A stretch of 64,000 bases of DNA from Chryseobacterium sp. 18061. Lineage in GTDB: Bacteria; Pseudomonadota; Gammaproteobacteria; Enterobacterales; Enterobacteriaceae. Numbering within the stretch: the first letter of the stretch is position 1; the number at the start of each line of letters is the position of its first letter. The notes beneath the pieces were generated by a model. It made no database searches, was not told the DNA's origin, and worked only from the letters and a program-made list of their open reading frames with translations. Location of the stretch: assembly GCA_902706205.1 (NCBI GenBank), contig CACSKA010000004.1, positions 310,001 to 374,000 of the forward strand, given 5' to 3'. Positions 28,083 to 36,385 of the stretch are shown piece after piece. A program made the translations under genes and the position numbers.

Positions 28083-28301
28083 CCCCTCACCCTTTGGGAC
28101 AGAACGGTTTCGCCCTCTCCCAAAGGGTGAAGTGGTATAACGGTTTTCTCCCTCTCCCAAAGGGTGAAGGTGAAGTGGCAGAACGGTTTTCTCCCTCTCC
28201 GAAAGGGTGAAGTGGCATAACGGTTTTCGCCCTCTCCGAAAGGGTGAAGTGGTATAACGGTTTTCGCCCTCTCCCTTTTAGGGAGAGGGTCGGGGTGAGG
28301 G
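28083..28301. repeat. Palindromic repeat array after ggt, 37-bp period
   Basis: CCCTCTCC begins at 28113, 28150, 28193, 28230 and 28267, i.e. intervals of 37, 43, 37 and 37 bp; the 43-bp unit contains an extra 6-base GGTGAA duplication. Each unit reads CCCTCTCC, then AAAGGGTGAAGTGG and ATAACGGTTTT. The array starts CCCCTCACCC and ends GGGAGAGGGTCGGGGTGAGG, the common ends of this family. The units are near-identical, so this is not a CRISPR. It separates the convergent ggt and yhhY genes. Confidence 0.93.
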
Positions 28302-28306
28302 TTAAG

Positions 28307-28804
28307 CTAACGTTTCATCCGCGCCATATAATACGCATCCACGTATTCGCCGTTGCGCAGGGCGTAGTTTTTCCCAGTACCTTCCACCTCAAAACCGAAT
28401 TTGCGGTACAGGCCGATGGCTAATGGATTATCGATGAACACCGTCAATTCAATGCGTTCGACGCGCAGCCAGTTATCACACAGATTCACCATCTCACGCA
28501 TCAACGCGCTGCCGACCCCGCGATTCTGAAACTCCGATGCAATGCTGATCCCAAACGTCGCCACGTGACTGCGACGCGGATTCTCCATCACATCGACAGT
28601 CAGATGGCCGACTACGCGTTCGTCGAGGCAAGCGACGAGCTGTTTTCTTCCCGGTTTCCTGGCCACGCGTTCGTGCCACATCTCCAGGGAAGGATGAGGA
28701 ATTTGTAGCGTCGAGTGATAAACATCCGCATGCGTGTGCATCAGATGTAAAGCTGCTGCGTCGGTGGCTTCAACGTGGCGGACTCTTATCTCACTCGTGT
28801 TCAT
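28307..28804 (-). CDS. yhhY: GNAT family N-acetyltransferase YhhY (AaaT)
   Basis: Acetyl-CoA-dependent N-acetyltransferase; the E. coli homologue acetylates some amino acids such as phenylalanine and methionine. The start at 28804 gives 165 residues (162 in E. coli); the frame is open to 28924 through the Fur-box region but that part has no homology. GNAT motif A is seen in FGISIASEFQNRGVGSALMR, and the C-terminal GKNYALRNGEYVDAYYMAR matches the family. It is divergent from ryhB. Confidence 0.95.
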   Translation of the reverse strand: MNTSEIRVRHVEATDAAALHLMHTHADVYHSTLQIPHPSLEMWHERVARKPGRKQLVACLDERVVGHLTVDVMENPRRSHVATFGISIASEFQNRGVGSALMREMVNLCDNWLRVERIELTVFIDNPLAIGLYRKFGFEVEGTGKNYALRNGEYVDAYYMARMKR

Positions 28805-28902
28805 TCCTCTTCTCCTTCGGTTAGTTGTCCCCTTTAACATCTCCGAGTCACAAAATTTCGTCAACTGCTGATTTTTATCAAAAATGGCTAGACAAGTGCG
28901 AA

Positions 28903-28917
28903 TGATAATGATTATTA
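28903..28917 (+). promoter_or_regulatory. Fur box of the ryhB promoter
   Basis: TGATAATGATTATTA is a 7-1-7 inverted repeat, with a single mismatch to the Fur consensus TGATAAT-N-ATTATCA outside the central base. It lies just upstream of the ryhB start, covering the -10 region, so iron-loaded Fur would block ryhB. Confidence 0.9.
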
Positions 28918-28924
28918 TTGTCAT

Positions 28925-29022
28925 GCGTTCAGGGAGACCCTTTACGGAGAACCTGAAAGCACGACATTGCTCACATTGCTTCCAGTATTATTTTATAGCC
29001 AGCCTCGCGCTGGCTTTTTTTT
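28925..29022 (+). ncRNA. ryhB: Small regulatory RNA RyhB
   Basis: The roughly 98-base RNA is the Fur-repressed, Hfq-dependent sRNA that turns down iron-using proteins when iron is scarce. The diagnostic core is intact: AGAACCTGAAAGCACGACAT followed by TGCTCACATTGCTTCCAGTA, the part that pairs with target mRNAs such as sodB and sdh. The 3' end is an intrinsic terminator, AGCCAGC (28997-29003), loop CTCGC, GCTGGCT (29009-29015), then a T-run to 29023. It is a few bases longer than E. coli RyhB (90) because of changes before the terminator stem. The location between yhhY and yhhX, and the direction toward yhhX, match E. coli. Confidence 0.97.
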
Positions 29023-29156
29023 TGCCCATCTTAATCTGGCTTACTGGCCATTTTTTCCCCGGAAAGTGCTCGCTCTCCTCACGTACATTGAGTACGCGAC
29101 ACTGCACACAAACTTGCGTTATGGTAGCCAGAAGTAACCTTATAAAGGACTGAGCC

Positions 29157-30194
29157 ATGACCCTACATTGTGCATTTATTGGTTTCGGAAAAAGCACCAC
29201 GCGTTATCACCTCCCGTACGTTCTTAACCGCAAAGACAGCTGGCATGTGGCGCATATTTATCGTCGTAGCCCGAAGCCGGAAGAGCAGCAGCCGCAGTAT
29301 CAGCACATTCATTTCACCAGCGACCTGAATGACGTGCTGAACGATCCGCAGGTCAAGTTGGTGGTGGTTTGTACTCATGCCGACAGCCATTTTGATTATG
29401 CGAAACGGGCACTGGAAGCCGGGAAAAATGTGCTGGTGGAAAAACCGTTCACCCCGACATTAGCCGAAGCGAAAGCGCTGTTTGCGCTGGCAAAAGAGAA
29501 AGGACTGACGGTCACACCGTACCAGAACCGTCGCTTTGACTCCTGCTTCCTGACAGCGAAAAAGGTGATTGAGAGCGGCAAACTCGGCGAGCTGGTTGAA
29601 ATTGAGAGCCATTTCGACATGTACCGTCCGGTGGCAGAAACCAAACCGGGACTGCCGCAGGACGGCGCGTTTTACGGCCTGGGTGTGCACACCATGGACC
29701 AGATTATCTCGCTGTTTGGTCGCCCGAATCACGTGGCGTATGACATCCGCAGCCTGCGCAATAAAGCCAACCCGGACGATACTTTTGAAGCGCAGCTTTT
29801 TTATGGCGACCTGAAAGCCATCGTCAAAACCAGCCATCTGGTGAAAATCGATTACCCGAAATTTATCGTCCACGGCACCAAAGGCTCGTATCTGAAATAC
29901 GGCATCGACCAGCAGGAAACCAGTCTCAAGGCCAACATCATGCCGGGTGAACCAGACTTTGGTGCAGACGACAGCATCGGACACATCGAGTACATGAACG
30001 CTGATGGCGTCAGCGTGCGTGAAGACGTGAAACCGGAAATTGGCGACTATGGCCGGGTATACGATGCGCTGTACGACACGCTTAAAAACGGTGCGCCGAA
30101 TTACGTCAAGGAAACTGAAGTTCTCACCAATCTTGAGATCCTCGAACGGGCCTTCGAACAGGCTTCTCCTGCCACGATAACCCTCGAGAAATAA
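29157..30194 (+). CDS. yhhX: Gfo/Idh/MocA family oxidoreductase YhhX
   Basis: NAD(P)-dependent oxidoreductase of unknown substrate. The 345 residues equal E. coli YhhX. The N-terminal Rossmann domain opens with CAFIGFGKSTTRYHLPYV and includes VCTHADSHFDYAKRALEAGK and the conserved EKP (VLVEKPFTP), which in this family contacts the nicotinamide. The C-terminal domain carries GLGVHTMDQIISLFGRP. The ribosome-binding site is AAAGGACTG. It is transcribed away from ryhB in the same direction. Confidence 0.95.
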   Translation: MTLHCAFIGFGKSTTRYHLPYVLNRKDSWHVAHIYRRSPKPEEQQPQYQHIHFTSDLNDVLNDPQVKLVVVCTHADSHFDYAKRALEAGKNVLVEKPFTPTLAEAKALFALAKEKGLTVTPYQNRRFDSCFLTAKKVIESGKLGELVEIESHFDMYRPVAETKPGLPQDGAFYGLGVHTMDQIISLFGRPNHVAYDIRSLRNKANPDDTFEAQLFYGDLKAIVKTSHLVKIDYPKFIVHGTKGSYLKYGIDQQETSLKANIMPGEPDFGADDSIGHIEYMNADGVSVREDVKPEIGDYGRVYDALYDTLKNGAPNYVKETEVLTNLEILERAFEQASPATITLEK

Positions 30195-30205
30195 GCAGAT
30201 TTGGC

Positions 30206-30240
30206 TCCTCTGAAGTTGTTCATAAATTTTGAACAGAGGA
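30206..30240. promoter_or_regulatory. Interrupted palindrome between yhhX and yhhW
   Basis: TCCTCTG (30206-30212) and CAGAGGA (30234-30240) flank an inner dyad GTTCATAAATTTTGAAC (30218-30234). The spacing suggests either an operator for yhhW or the 3' hairpin of yhhX. I do not recognise the cognate regulator. Confidence 0.5.
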
Positions 30241-30318
30241 GTCAATTTTCACCCACTATCATCCTGAAGCGTTCGGGTCCACACTAACTCCATCGAAACG
30301 AATACGGAGTTAGACATC

Positions 30319-31014
30319 ATGATTTTCTTACGCAAAGCAAACGAACGTGGCCATGCAAATCACGGTTGGCTGGACTCCTGGCATACCTTCTCGTTCGCCA
30401 ATTATTACGATGCAAATTTCATGGGCTTCTCTGCGCTTCGCGTCATTAATGACGACGTGATTGATGCCGGTCAGGGCTTCGGCACCCACCCGCACAAAGA
30501 CATGGAAATCCTGACTTATGTGCTGGAAGGGGCCGTGGAGCACGAAGACAGCATGGGCAACAAAGAGCAGGTGCCCGCCGGTGAATTCCAGATCATGAGC
30601 GCCGGGACTGGCGTGCGTCACTCGGAGTACAACCCGAGTAAAACGGAAAAATTGCACCTGTATCAAATCTGGATTATTCCGCAGGAAACCGGCATTACGC
30701 CGCGCTATGAGCAGCGTCGTTTTGACGCCGAGCAGGGCAAACAGCTGGTGCTGTCGCCGGATGCGCGTGACGGTTCCCTGAAAGTGAACCAGGACATGGA
30801 ACTCTATCGCTGGGCGCTGTTGAAAGATGAGCAGTCAGTGCATCAGATTTCTGCCGACCGTCGGGTGTGGATCCAGGTTGTCAAAGGTGAAGTGTCTATT
30901 AACGGCACCAAAGCGACCACAGCCGATGGCCTGGCCATCTGGGATGAGCAGGCTATTTCGGTCCATGCCGAAAGTGATGCTGAAATTCTGCTGTTCGATC
31001 TGCCGCCGGTATGA
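30319..31014 (+). CDS. yhhW: Pirin-family quercetin 2,3-dioxygenase YhhW
   Basis: Cupin protein; E. coli YhhW opens the ring of quercetin in vitro, but its natural substrate is unknown. The 231 residues equal the E. coli protein. The pirin N-domain includes WHTFSFANYYD and the metal-binding histidines in THPHKDMEILTYVLEG with the later glutamate and HSEYN. The C-domain begins about residue 145. It is expressed from its own promoter region after yhhX and ends in a GC-rich hairpin. Confidence 0.95.
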   Translation: MIFLRKANERGHANHGWLDSWHTFSFANYYDANFMGFSALRVINDDVIDAGQGFGTHPHKDMEILTYVLEGAVEHEDSMGNKEQVPAGEFQIMSAGTGVRHSEYNPSKTEKLHLYQIWIIPQETGITPRYEQRRFDAEQGKQLVLSPDARDGSLKVNQDMELYRWALLKDEQSVHQISADRRVWIQVVKGEVSINGTKATTADGLAIWDEQAISVHAESDAEILLFDLPPV

Positions 31015-31032
31015 TCCTGATTAAATAAATTT

Positions 31033-31063
31033 CAGAACCTTTCCCCAACGGGGGAAGGTTCTG
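31033..31063 (+). terminator. Hairpin after yhhW
   Basis: CAGAACCTTTCCCC (31033-31046) pairs with GGGGAAGGTTCTG (31051-31063), with one bulged T. The stem is strong but no T-run follows, so it may be an inefficient terminator or an mRNA-stabilising element before gntR. Confidence 0.65.
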
Positions 31064-31115
31064 CTGCGTCCATGATAAACTGAGGAAATGTTCCCCCTTT
31101 ATCAGCCTCCGGACG

Positions 31116-32111
31116 ATGAAAAAGAAAAGACCCGTACTTCAGGATGTTGCCGATCGCGTCGGTGTGACCAAAATGACGGTCAGTCGTTTTCTGCGTAACC
31201 CGGAACAGGTTTCCGAGGCGCTGCGTGGCAAAATTGCTATCGCGCTTGATGAACTGGGTTACATCCCCAACCGCGCCCCGGACATTTTGTCCAACTCGAC
31301 CAGCCGCGCGATTGGTGTCCTTCTTCCTTCACTGACCAACCAGGTTTTCGCGGAAGTGCTGAAAGGCATTGAAAGCGTGACCGATGCCTATGGCTACCAG
31401 GCCATGCTCGCCCATTACGGCTACAAACCGGAAATGGAAGAGGAGCGTCTGGAGTCGATGCTCTCCTGGAACATCGACGGGCTGATCCTTTCTGAGCGCA
31501 CCCACACTGCGCGCACCCGCAAAATGATTGAAGTGTCCGGCATTCCGGTAGTTGAACTGATGGACAGCCAGTCGCCGTGCATTGATATCGCCGTCGGTTT
31601 CGACAACTTCGAAGCCGCCCGCCAGATGACGGCCACTATCATTTCGCGCGGGCACCGTCACATCGCCTATCTTGGCGCACGCCTCGACGAACGCACCATC
31701 ATCAAACAGCAGGGCTACGAGCAAGCGATGAACGAAGCGGGCCTCACGCCGTACAGTGAGATGGTTGAGCAGTCGTCATCCTACTCCTCCGGGATTGAGC
31801 TGATGCGCCAGGCGCGTCGTGAATATCCGCAGCTCGATGGTATTTTCTGTACCAACGATGACCTTGCGGTCGGCGCGGCGTTTGAATGCCAGCGCCTGGG
31901 CTTAAAAATCCCCGACGACATGGCGATTGCCGGTTTCCACGGCCACGATATCGGCCAGGTGATGGAGCCGCGTCTGGCGAGTGTACTGACCCCGCGTGAA
32001 CGTATGGGCCGCATTGGCGCTGAGCGCCTGCTGGCGCGTATTCGTGGTGAAATTGTTACGCCTAAGATGTTAGATTTAGGTTTCACATTGTCACCAGGCG
32101 GATCAATTTAA
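31116..32111 (+). CDS. gntR: Gluconate operon repressor GntR (LacI family)
   Basis: Repressor of gluconate uptake and phosphorylation genes, released by gluconate. The 331 residues equal E. coli GntR. The N-terminal LacI helix-turn-helix and hinge (VLQDVADRVGVTKMTVSRFL, about residues 7-26) are clear, followed by a periplasmic-binding-protein-like sensor domain (GVLLPSLTNQVFAEVLKGIE, then CTNDDLAVGA and the GFHGHD loop). Despite the name it is not in the GntR family. It is upstream of gntKU, whose leader carries its operators. Confidence 0.97.
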   Translation: MKKKRPVLQDVADRVGVTKMTVSRFLRNPEQVSEALRGKIAIALDELGYIPNRAPDILSNSTSRAIGVLLPSLTNQVFAEVLKGIESVTDAYGYQAMLAHYGYKPEMEEERLESMLSWNIDGLILSERTHTARTRKMIEVSGIPVVELMDSQSPCIDIAVGFDNFEAARQMTATIISRGHRHIAYLGARLDERTIIKQQGYEQAMNEAGLTPYSEMVEQSSSYSSGIELMRQARREYPQLDGIFCTNDDLAVGAAFECQRLGLKIPDDMAIAGFHGHDIGQVMEPRLASVLTPRERMGRIGAERLLARIRGEIVTPKMLDLGFTLSPGGSI

Positions 32112-32120
32112 ACTGACAAG

Positions 32121-32136
32121 TTTGAAGTAGATCACA
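32121..32136 (+). promoter_or_regulatory. CRP-binding site of gntKU
   Basis: TTTGA-AGTAGA-TCACA matches the CRP consensus TGTGA-N6-TCACA at nine of the ten half-site bases. It starts ten bases after the gntR stop codon, consistent with catabolite control of gntKU known in E. coli. Confidence 0.75.
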
Positions 32137-32191
32137 CAACGCAGTTTATCGTCCGGATGGTTATTGCTTATCCACAAGCTCGGCAGGACAA

Positions 32192-32217
32192 TGTTACCGA
32201 TAACAGTTACCCGTAAC
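32192..32217 (+). promoter_or_regulatory. GntR operators in the gntK leader
   Basis: Two adjacent dyads, TGTTACCGATAACA (32192-32205) and GTTACCCGTAAC (32206-32217), carry the GTTAC/GTAAC arms typical of GntR sites. They lie 24 bases before the gntK start, close to the promoter, as in E. coli gntKU. Confidence 0.8.
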
Positions 32218-32241
32218 AAATCGACCTGTGGGAGCAACGCT

Positions 32242-32772
32242 TTGAGCACAACTAACCATGATCACCATGTCTACGTTTTGATGGGCGTCTCTGGTAGCGG
32301 TAAATCCGCTGTCGCCAGCGAAGTCGCGTATCAGCTGCATGCCGCGTTTCTTGATGGCGACTTCCTCCATCCGCGCAGCAATATCGTCAAAATGTCCTCC
32401 GGCGAAGCGCTAAACGACGACGACCGCAAACCGTGGCTGCAGGCCCTGAACGACGCCGCTTTTGCGATGCAGCGCACCAATAAAGTGTCGCTGATCGTCT
32501 GTTCAGCCCTGAAAAAAACCTATCGTGACCTGCTGCGCAAAGGTAATCCGAACCTCTCCTTTATCTACATGAAGGGTGATTTCGACGTTATCGAAAGCCG
32601 CCTGAAAGCGCGTAAAGGCCACTTCTTCAAAACCCAAATGCTGGTCACGCAGTTTGAAACGCTGCAAGAACCGGGCACGGACGAAGCCGACGTACTGGTG
32701 GTCGATATCGATCAGCCACTGGAAGGCGTTGTCGCCAGTACTATTGAGTTAATCAACAAAGGCAGTAAGTAG
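32242..32772 (+). CDS. gntK: Gluconokinase GntK
   Basis: Phosphorylates gluconate to 6-phosphogluconate for the Entner-Doudoroff and pentose phosphate routes. The homologous N-terminus (xSTTNHDHHVYVLMG) begins at a TTG codon, 32242, with GGGAG seven bases before it. This gives 176 residues (175 in E. coli). An open frame back to 32164 runs through the GntR operators and is not coding. The P-loop is GVSGSGKS (15-22); FLDGDFLHP and VCSALKKTYRD are conserved. Its stop TAG shares its last base with the GTG start of gntU. Confidence 0.96.
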   Translation: MSTTNHDHHVYVLMGVSGSGKSAVASEVAYQLHAAFLDGDFLHPRSNIVKMSSGEALNDDDRKPWLQALNDAAFAMQRTNKVSLIVCSALKKTYRDLLRKGNPNLSFIYMKGDFDVIESRLKARKGHFFKTQMLVTQFETLQEPGTDEADVLVVDIDQPLEGVVASTIELINKGSK

Positions 32773-34112
32773 TGACTACATTAACGCTTGTTTTAACGGC
32801 AGTCGGCTCAGTATTGCTGCTGCTGTTTTTAGTAATGAAGGCGCGTATGCACGCCTTCGTTGCTTTGATGGTGGTATCTATTGGTGCAGGGCTTTTCTCG
32901 GGTATGCCGCTCGATAAAATCGCTGACACCATGCAAAAAGGGATGGGCGGCACGCTCGGCTTCCTCGCGATCGTGGTTGCGCTGGGGGCAATGTTTGGCA
33001 AAATTCTGCACGAGACTGGCGCGGTCGATCAGATTGCCGTCAAAATGCTGAAGTCCTTCGGACACAGTCGGGCGCATTACGCGATAGGCCTCGCAGGGCT
33101 TATCTGTGCGCTGCCGCTGTTCTTCGAAGTGGCCATCGTGCTGCTGATTAGCGTCGCGTTTTCCATGGCGCGTCACACCGGGACCAACCTGGTGAAACTG
33201 GTTATTCCTCTGTTTGCGGGCGTGGCTGCGGCTGCGGCGTTCCTGTTGCCTGGGCCTGCGCCGATGCTGCTGGCTTCGCAAATGCACGCAGATTTTGGCT
33301 GGATGATTTTGATTGGCCTATGTGCGGCCATCCCCGGGATGATCATCGCCGGGCCGCTGTGGGGTAATTTCATCAGCCGTCACGTTGAGCTGCATATTCC
33401 GGACGATATCTCCGAGCCGCATCTGGGCGAAGGCAAAATGCCGAGCTTTGGTTTCAGCCTCGCGCTGATCCTGCTTCCGCTGGTACTGGTTGGCCTGAAA
33501 ACTATTGCGGCTCACTTTGTGCCGCAGGGTTCTACGGCGTATGAGTGGTTCGAGTTTATCGGCCATCCATTTACCGCAATTCTCGTTGCGTGTCTGGTGG
33601 CGATTTACGGCCTGGCGATGCGTCAGGGCATGCCGAAAGACCGGGTGATGGAAATCTGCGGGGCGGCGTTGCAACCGGCCGGTATTATTCTGCTGGTGAT
33701 CGGTGCGGGAGGCGTGTTCAAACAGGTGCTGGTAGATTCCGGTGTTGGTCCGGCACTCGGTGAAGCGTTGACCGGCATGGGCCTGCCGATCGCCATTACC
33801 TGCTTCGTGCTGGCGGCCGCGGTGCGCATCATTCAGGGTTCCGCTACCGTGGCGTGTCTGACGGCCGTCGGTCTGGTGATGCCGGTCATTGAGCCGCTGC
33901 ATTACAGCGGTGCACAGATGGCTGCTCTGTCTATCTGTATCGCAGGTGGTTCTATTGTGGTGAGTCACGTGAATGATGCGGGTTTCTGGCTGTTCGGTAA
34001 ATTTACCGGCGCGACTGAAGCGCAAACCCTGAAAACATGGACGATGATGGAAACCATTTTGGGGACTGTGGGTGCAATAGTTGGGATGATTGCGTTTACG
34101 CTTCTGAGCTAA
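32772..34112 (+). CDS. gntU: Low-affinity gluconate transporter GntU
   Basis: Gluconate:H+ symporter of the GntP family in the inner membrane. The 446 residues equal E. coli GntU. The start is GTG at 32772, overlapping the gntK stop by one base, so translation is coupled. About 12 hydrophobic segments are seen, with family motifs GALGxMFGKILHETGAVDQI-like VVALGAMFGKILHETGAVDQ, LPLFFEVAIVLL and the C-terminal SHVNDAGFWLFGKFTG. A terminator shared with yhgN follows. Confidence 0.96.
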   Translation: MTTLTLVLTAVGSVLLLLFLVMKARMHAFVALMVVSIGAGLFSGMPLDKIADTMQKGMGGTLGFLAIVVALGAMFGKILHETGAVDQIAVKMLKSFGHSRAHYAIGLAGLICALPLFFEVAIVLLISVAFSMARHTGTNLVKLVIPLFAGVAAAAAFLLPGPAPMLLASQMHADFGWMILIGLCAAIPGMIIAGPLWGNFISRHVELHIPDDISEPHLGEGKMPSFGFSLALILLPLVLVGLKTIAAHFVPQGSTAYEWFEFIGHPFTAILVACLVAIYGLAMRQGMPKDRVMEICGAALQPAGIILLVIGAGGVFKQVLVDSGVGPALGEALTGMGLPIAITCFVLAAAVRIIQGSATVACLTAVGLVMPVIEPLHYSGAQMAALSICIAGGSIVVSHVNDAGFWLFGKFTGATEAQTLKTWTMMETILGTVGAIVGMIAFTLLS

Positions 34113-34148
34113 TGAACGATGAAGTGCGGTCTGATACCCGCACCTCAA

Positions 34149-34181
34149 CCCTCACCCCAACCCTCTCCCATGGGGAGAGGG
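34149..34181. repeat. Single copy of the CTCTCCC-type palindromic repeat after gntU
   Basis: CCCTCACCCCAACCCTCTCC followed by CATGGGGAGAGGG contains the family's left end and a CCTCTCCC/GGGAGAGG hairpin. The right-hand GGGTGAGGG is missing, so this is a truncated or simple copy. Confidence 0.85.
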
Positions 34182-34192
34182 AGCACACACTA

Positions 34193-34219
34193 AAAATGGC
34201 GACCAAAGGTCGCCATTTT
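34193..34219. terminator. Bidirectional terminator between gntU and yhgN
   Basis: AAAATGGCGACC (34193-34204), loop AAA, GGTCGCCATTTT (34208-34219), followed by GCTTTT; a run of A on the left gives the T-run for the minus strand. Serves both convergent genes. Confidence 0.93.
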
Positions 34220-34227
34220 GCTTTTAC

Positions 34228-34821
34228 CTAGCCTTTCATCCACACCCGAATCCCGTCGAGGAACATTTGGGTCGCCAGCATCACCAAAATCAACCCCATC
34301 AGTCGTTCCAGCGCATTTACCCCTTTCTCGCCAAGCAGGCGTAAAAACAGCCCTGACTGCAGCAAGATAGCCACCGTACCGCCCCAGGCGAGCATCAGCG
34401 CGAGCACTAAATGACTCATCTTATTTGGATACTGATGTGACAGCAGCATCAGCGTCGCCAGCAAAGACGGCCCGGCAACCAACGGAATAGCCAGCGGTAC
34501 GATAAACGGTTCTTCTCCAGCCGGTAAGCCGTTACTGCTGCCCTCGGCGCTCGGAAAAATCATCTTTATGGCAATCAGGAACAAAATGATGCCGCCAGAG
34601 ATAGAAACCGTCTCTGCGCTCAGGTTCAGGAACGCGAGGATTTTTTCTCCAGCGAACAGGAAAATAAGCATGATAAGCAGGGCGATTAAGAGCTCACGTA
34701 TCATGATCGCTCGACGGCGCTTAGGCTCGGTATGCTTCAGCACCGACATAAAAATCGGCAGGTTCCCCAGTGGATCCATAATCAGGATCAACAACACCGC
34801 TGCGGAAAGGATTTCACTCAT
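34228..34821 (-). CDS. yhgN: MarC-family inner membrane protein YhgN
   Basis: A 197-residue integral membrane protein (E. coli length 197) of the MarC/UPF0056 family, with six hydrophobic segments. The family motifs MDPLGNLPIFMSVLKH (near the N-terminus) and VPLAIPLVAGPSLLATLML (about residues 105-125) are plain. The physiological role is unknown; older links of MarC proteins to drug resistance were not upheld. It is divergent from asd and converges on gntU with a shared terminator. Confidence 0.95.
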   Translation of the reverse strand: MSEILSAAVLLILIMDPLGNLPIFMSVLKHTEPKRRRAIMIRELLIALLIMLIFLFAGEKILAFLNLSAETVSISGGIILFLIAIKMIFPSAEGSSNGLPAGEEPFIVPLAIPLVAGPSLLATLMLLSHQYPNKMSHLVLALMLAWGGTVAILLQSGLFLRLLGEKGVNALERLMGLILVMLATQMFLDGIRVWMKG

Positions 34822-34871
34822 TGCATAGTTTCCTGATAATCGTGTTTTACACGGTAGATACGCGTTTAAAA

Positions 34872-34883
34872 TTAACGCGTTAA
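34872..34883. promoter_or_regulatory. Perfect palindrome TTAACGCGTTAA between yhgN and asd
   Basis: A 12-base perfect palindrome lies within a longer near-direct repeat (ACGCGTTTAAAATTA followed by ACGCGTTAAATTA, 34860-34886). It sits between the divergent yhgN and asd starts. No known operator was recognised. Confidence 0.45.
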
Positions 34884-35029
34884 ATTAGTTATGTTACTTA
34901 ATCATGACGCATCATTGATTTTTTTCACTTGCGACTTTGGCTGCATTTTGTAATGTGAGGGATACCCTACCTTCTTTTGATGGAAACGGGGTCAGCACAA
35001 CAGCACACACCTCTGCAGGAACACACGCT

Positions 35030-36136
35030 ATGAAAAATGTTGGTTTTATCGGCTGGCGCGGAATGGTCGGCTCTGTACTCATGCAACGCATGGTAGAAGA
35101 GCGCGATTTTGATGCCATCCGCCCGGTCTTCTTCTCTACCTCTCAGTTCGGTCAGGCTGCGCCTGCATTTGGCACTCAGCCTGCCGGCACGCTGCAGGAT
35201 GCCTTCGACCTGGAGGCGCTGAAGGCGCTCGACATCATTGTCACCTGCCAGGGCGGCGATTATACCAACGAAATCTATCCAAAGCTGCGTGAAAGCGGCT
35301 GGCAGGGTTACTGGATTGACGCGGCCTCTTCGCTGCGCATGGATGACGACGCCATTATTATTCTGGATCCGGTTAACCAGGCTGTCATTACCGACGGCCT
35401 CAATAACGGTGTAAAAACGTTTGTCGGTGGAAACTGTACCGTCAGCCTGATGCTGATGTCCCTCGGTGGCCTGTTCGCGGAAGACCTGGTGGAGTGGGCG
35501 TCTGTCGCCACCTATCAAGCAGCCTCCGGCGGCGGCGCGCGCCATATGCGTGAACTACTGAGCCAAATGGGCGCGCTGCACCACTACGTTGCGGATGAAC
35601 TGGCTAACCCGGCGTCGGCCATTCTTGATATCGAACGCAAAGTTACTGCACTTTCCCGCAGCGGCGAGCTGCCTGTCGACAACTTCGGCGTACCGCTGGC
35701 CGGGAGCCTGATCCCATGGATCGACAAACAGCTCGATAACGGCCAGAGCCGCGAAGAGTGGAAAGGGCAGGCTGAAACCAACAAAATTCTCGCGACCCAG
35801 AACGTGATTCCGGTTGATGGTCTGTGCGTGCGTATTGGTGCGCTGCGCTGCCACAGCCAGGCCTTCACCCTCAAACTGAAGAAAGACGTGTCGATCCCGA
35901 CAGTGGAAGAACTGCTGGCGGCGCACAATCCGTGGGCCAAAGTGGTGCCAAACGATCGCGACATTACCATGCGCGAACTGACGCCAGCGGCGGTCACGGG
36001 GACATTGAGCACACCGGTTGGGCGGTTGCGTAAACTGAATATGGGGCCGGAGTATCTCTCCGCTTTCACTGTCGGCGATCAGCTCCTCTGGGGGGCCGCC
36101 GAGCCGCTCCGCCGCATGTTGAGGCAATTAGCGTAA
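35030..36136 (+). CDS. asd: Aspartate-semialdehyde dehydrogenase Asd
   Basis: NADPH-dependent reduction of beta-aspartyl phosphate to aspartate semialdehyde, the branch-point step to lysine/diaminopimelate, methionine and threonine. The start at 35030 ([20 protein letters not shown]) gives 368 residues (367 in E. coli); the frame is open 31 codons further but lacks homology. The nucleotide-binding loop GWRGMVGS and the catalytic Cys136 in GGNCTVSLM are seen, as is the general-base region [10 protein letters not shown]. It is monocistronic, with a strong terminator before glgB. Confidence 0.98.
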   Translation: MKNVGFIGWRGMVGSVLMQRMVEERDFDAIRPVFFSTSQFGQAAPAFGTQPAGTLQDAFDLEALKALDIIVTCQGGDYTNEIYPKLRESGWQGYWIDAASSLRMDDDAIIILDPVNQAVITDGLNNGVKTFVGGNCTVSLMLMSLGGLFAEDLVEWASVATYQAASGGGARHMRELLSQMGALHHYVADELANPASAILDIERKVTALSRSGELPVDNFGVPLAGSLIPWIDKQLDNGQSREEWKGQAETNKILATQNVIPVDGLCVRIGALRCHSQAFTLKLKKDVSIPTVEELLAAHNPWAKVVPNDRDITMRELTPAAVTGTLSTPVGRLRKLNMGPEYLSAFTVGDQLLWGAAEPLRRMLRQLA

Positions 36137-36143
36137 CGAAATG

Positions 36144-36173
36144 AAAAAAGGGGTGCTGAGTCACCCCTTTTTT
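36144..36173 (+). terminator. Intrinsic terminator of asd
   Basis: AAAAAAGGGGTG (36144-36155), loop CTGAGT, CACCCCTTTTTT (36162-36173). A perfect stem with built-in A and T tracts, so it could act in both directions. Confidence 0.95.
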
Positions 36174-36385
36174 ATGCCTGTCACTTTATACGTAGATCAG
36201 AACTAAATGCGTATGCCTGAATTTTTACCGGGAGTCAGATAAAGCCTTGGCTATGCTTTAAGGAAGAGGTTTTTCCCTGAGGGTGGGATGGCGCAGAAAA
36301 GGAAGCACACTGGCTGCGTTGTTCAGGTCAAAAAAAAGTCGCTACAGGTACTGGAAACAGCGGCACCTATAACAGGATGAATAGC

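Noticed and set aside
28083..28301. Possible CRISPR array (regular 37-bp spacing)
   Set aside because: The whole unit is repeated, with no variable spacers, there are no cas genes nearby, and the ends match the intergenic repeat family.
35030..36136. Upstream extension of asd to 34937
   Set aside because: The 31 additional residues have no family support, and the conserved N-terminus begins at the ATG 35030 with a ribosome-binding site.
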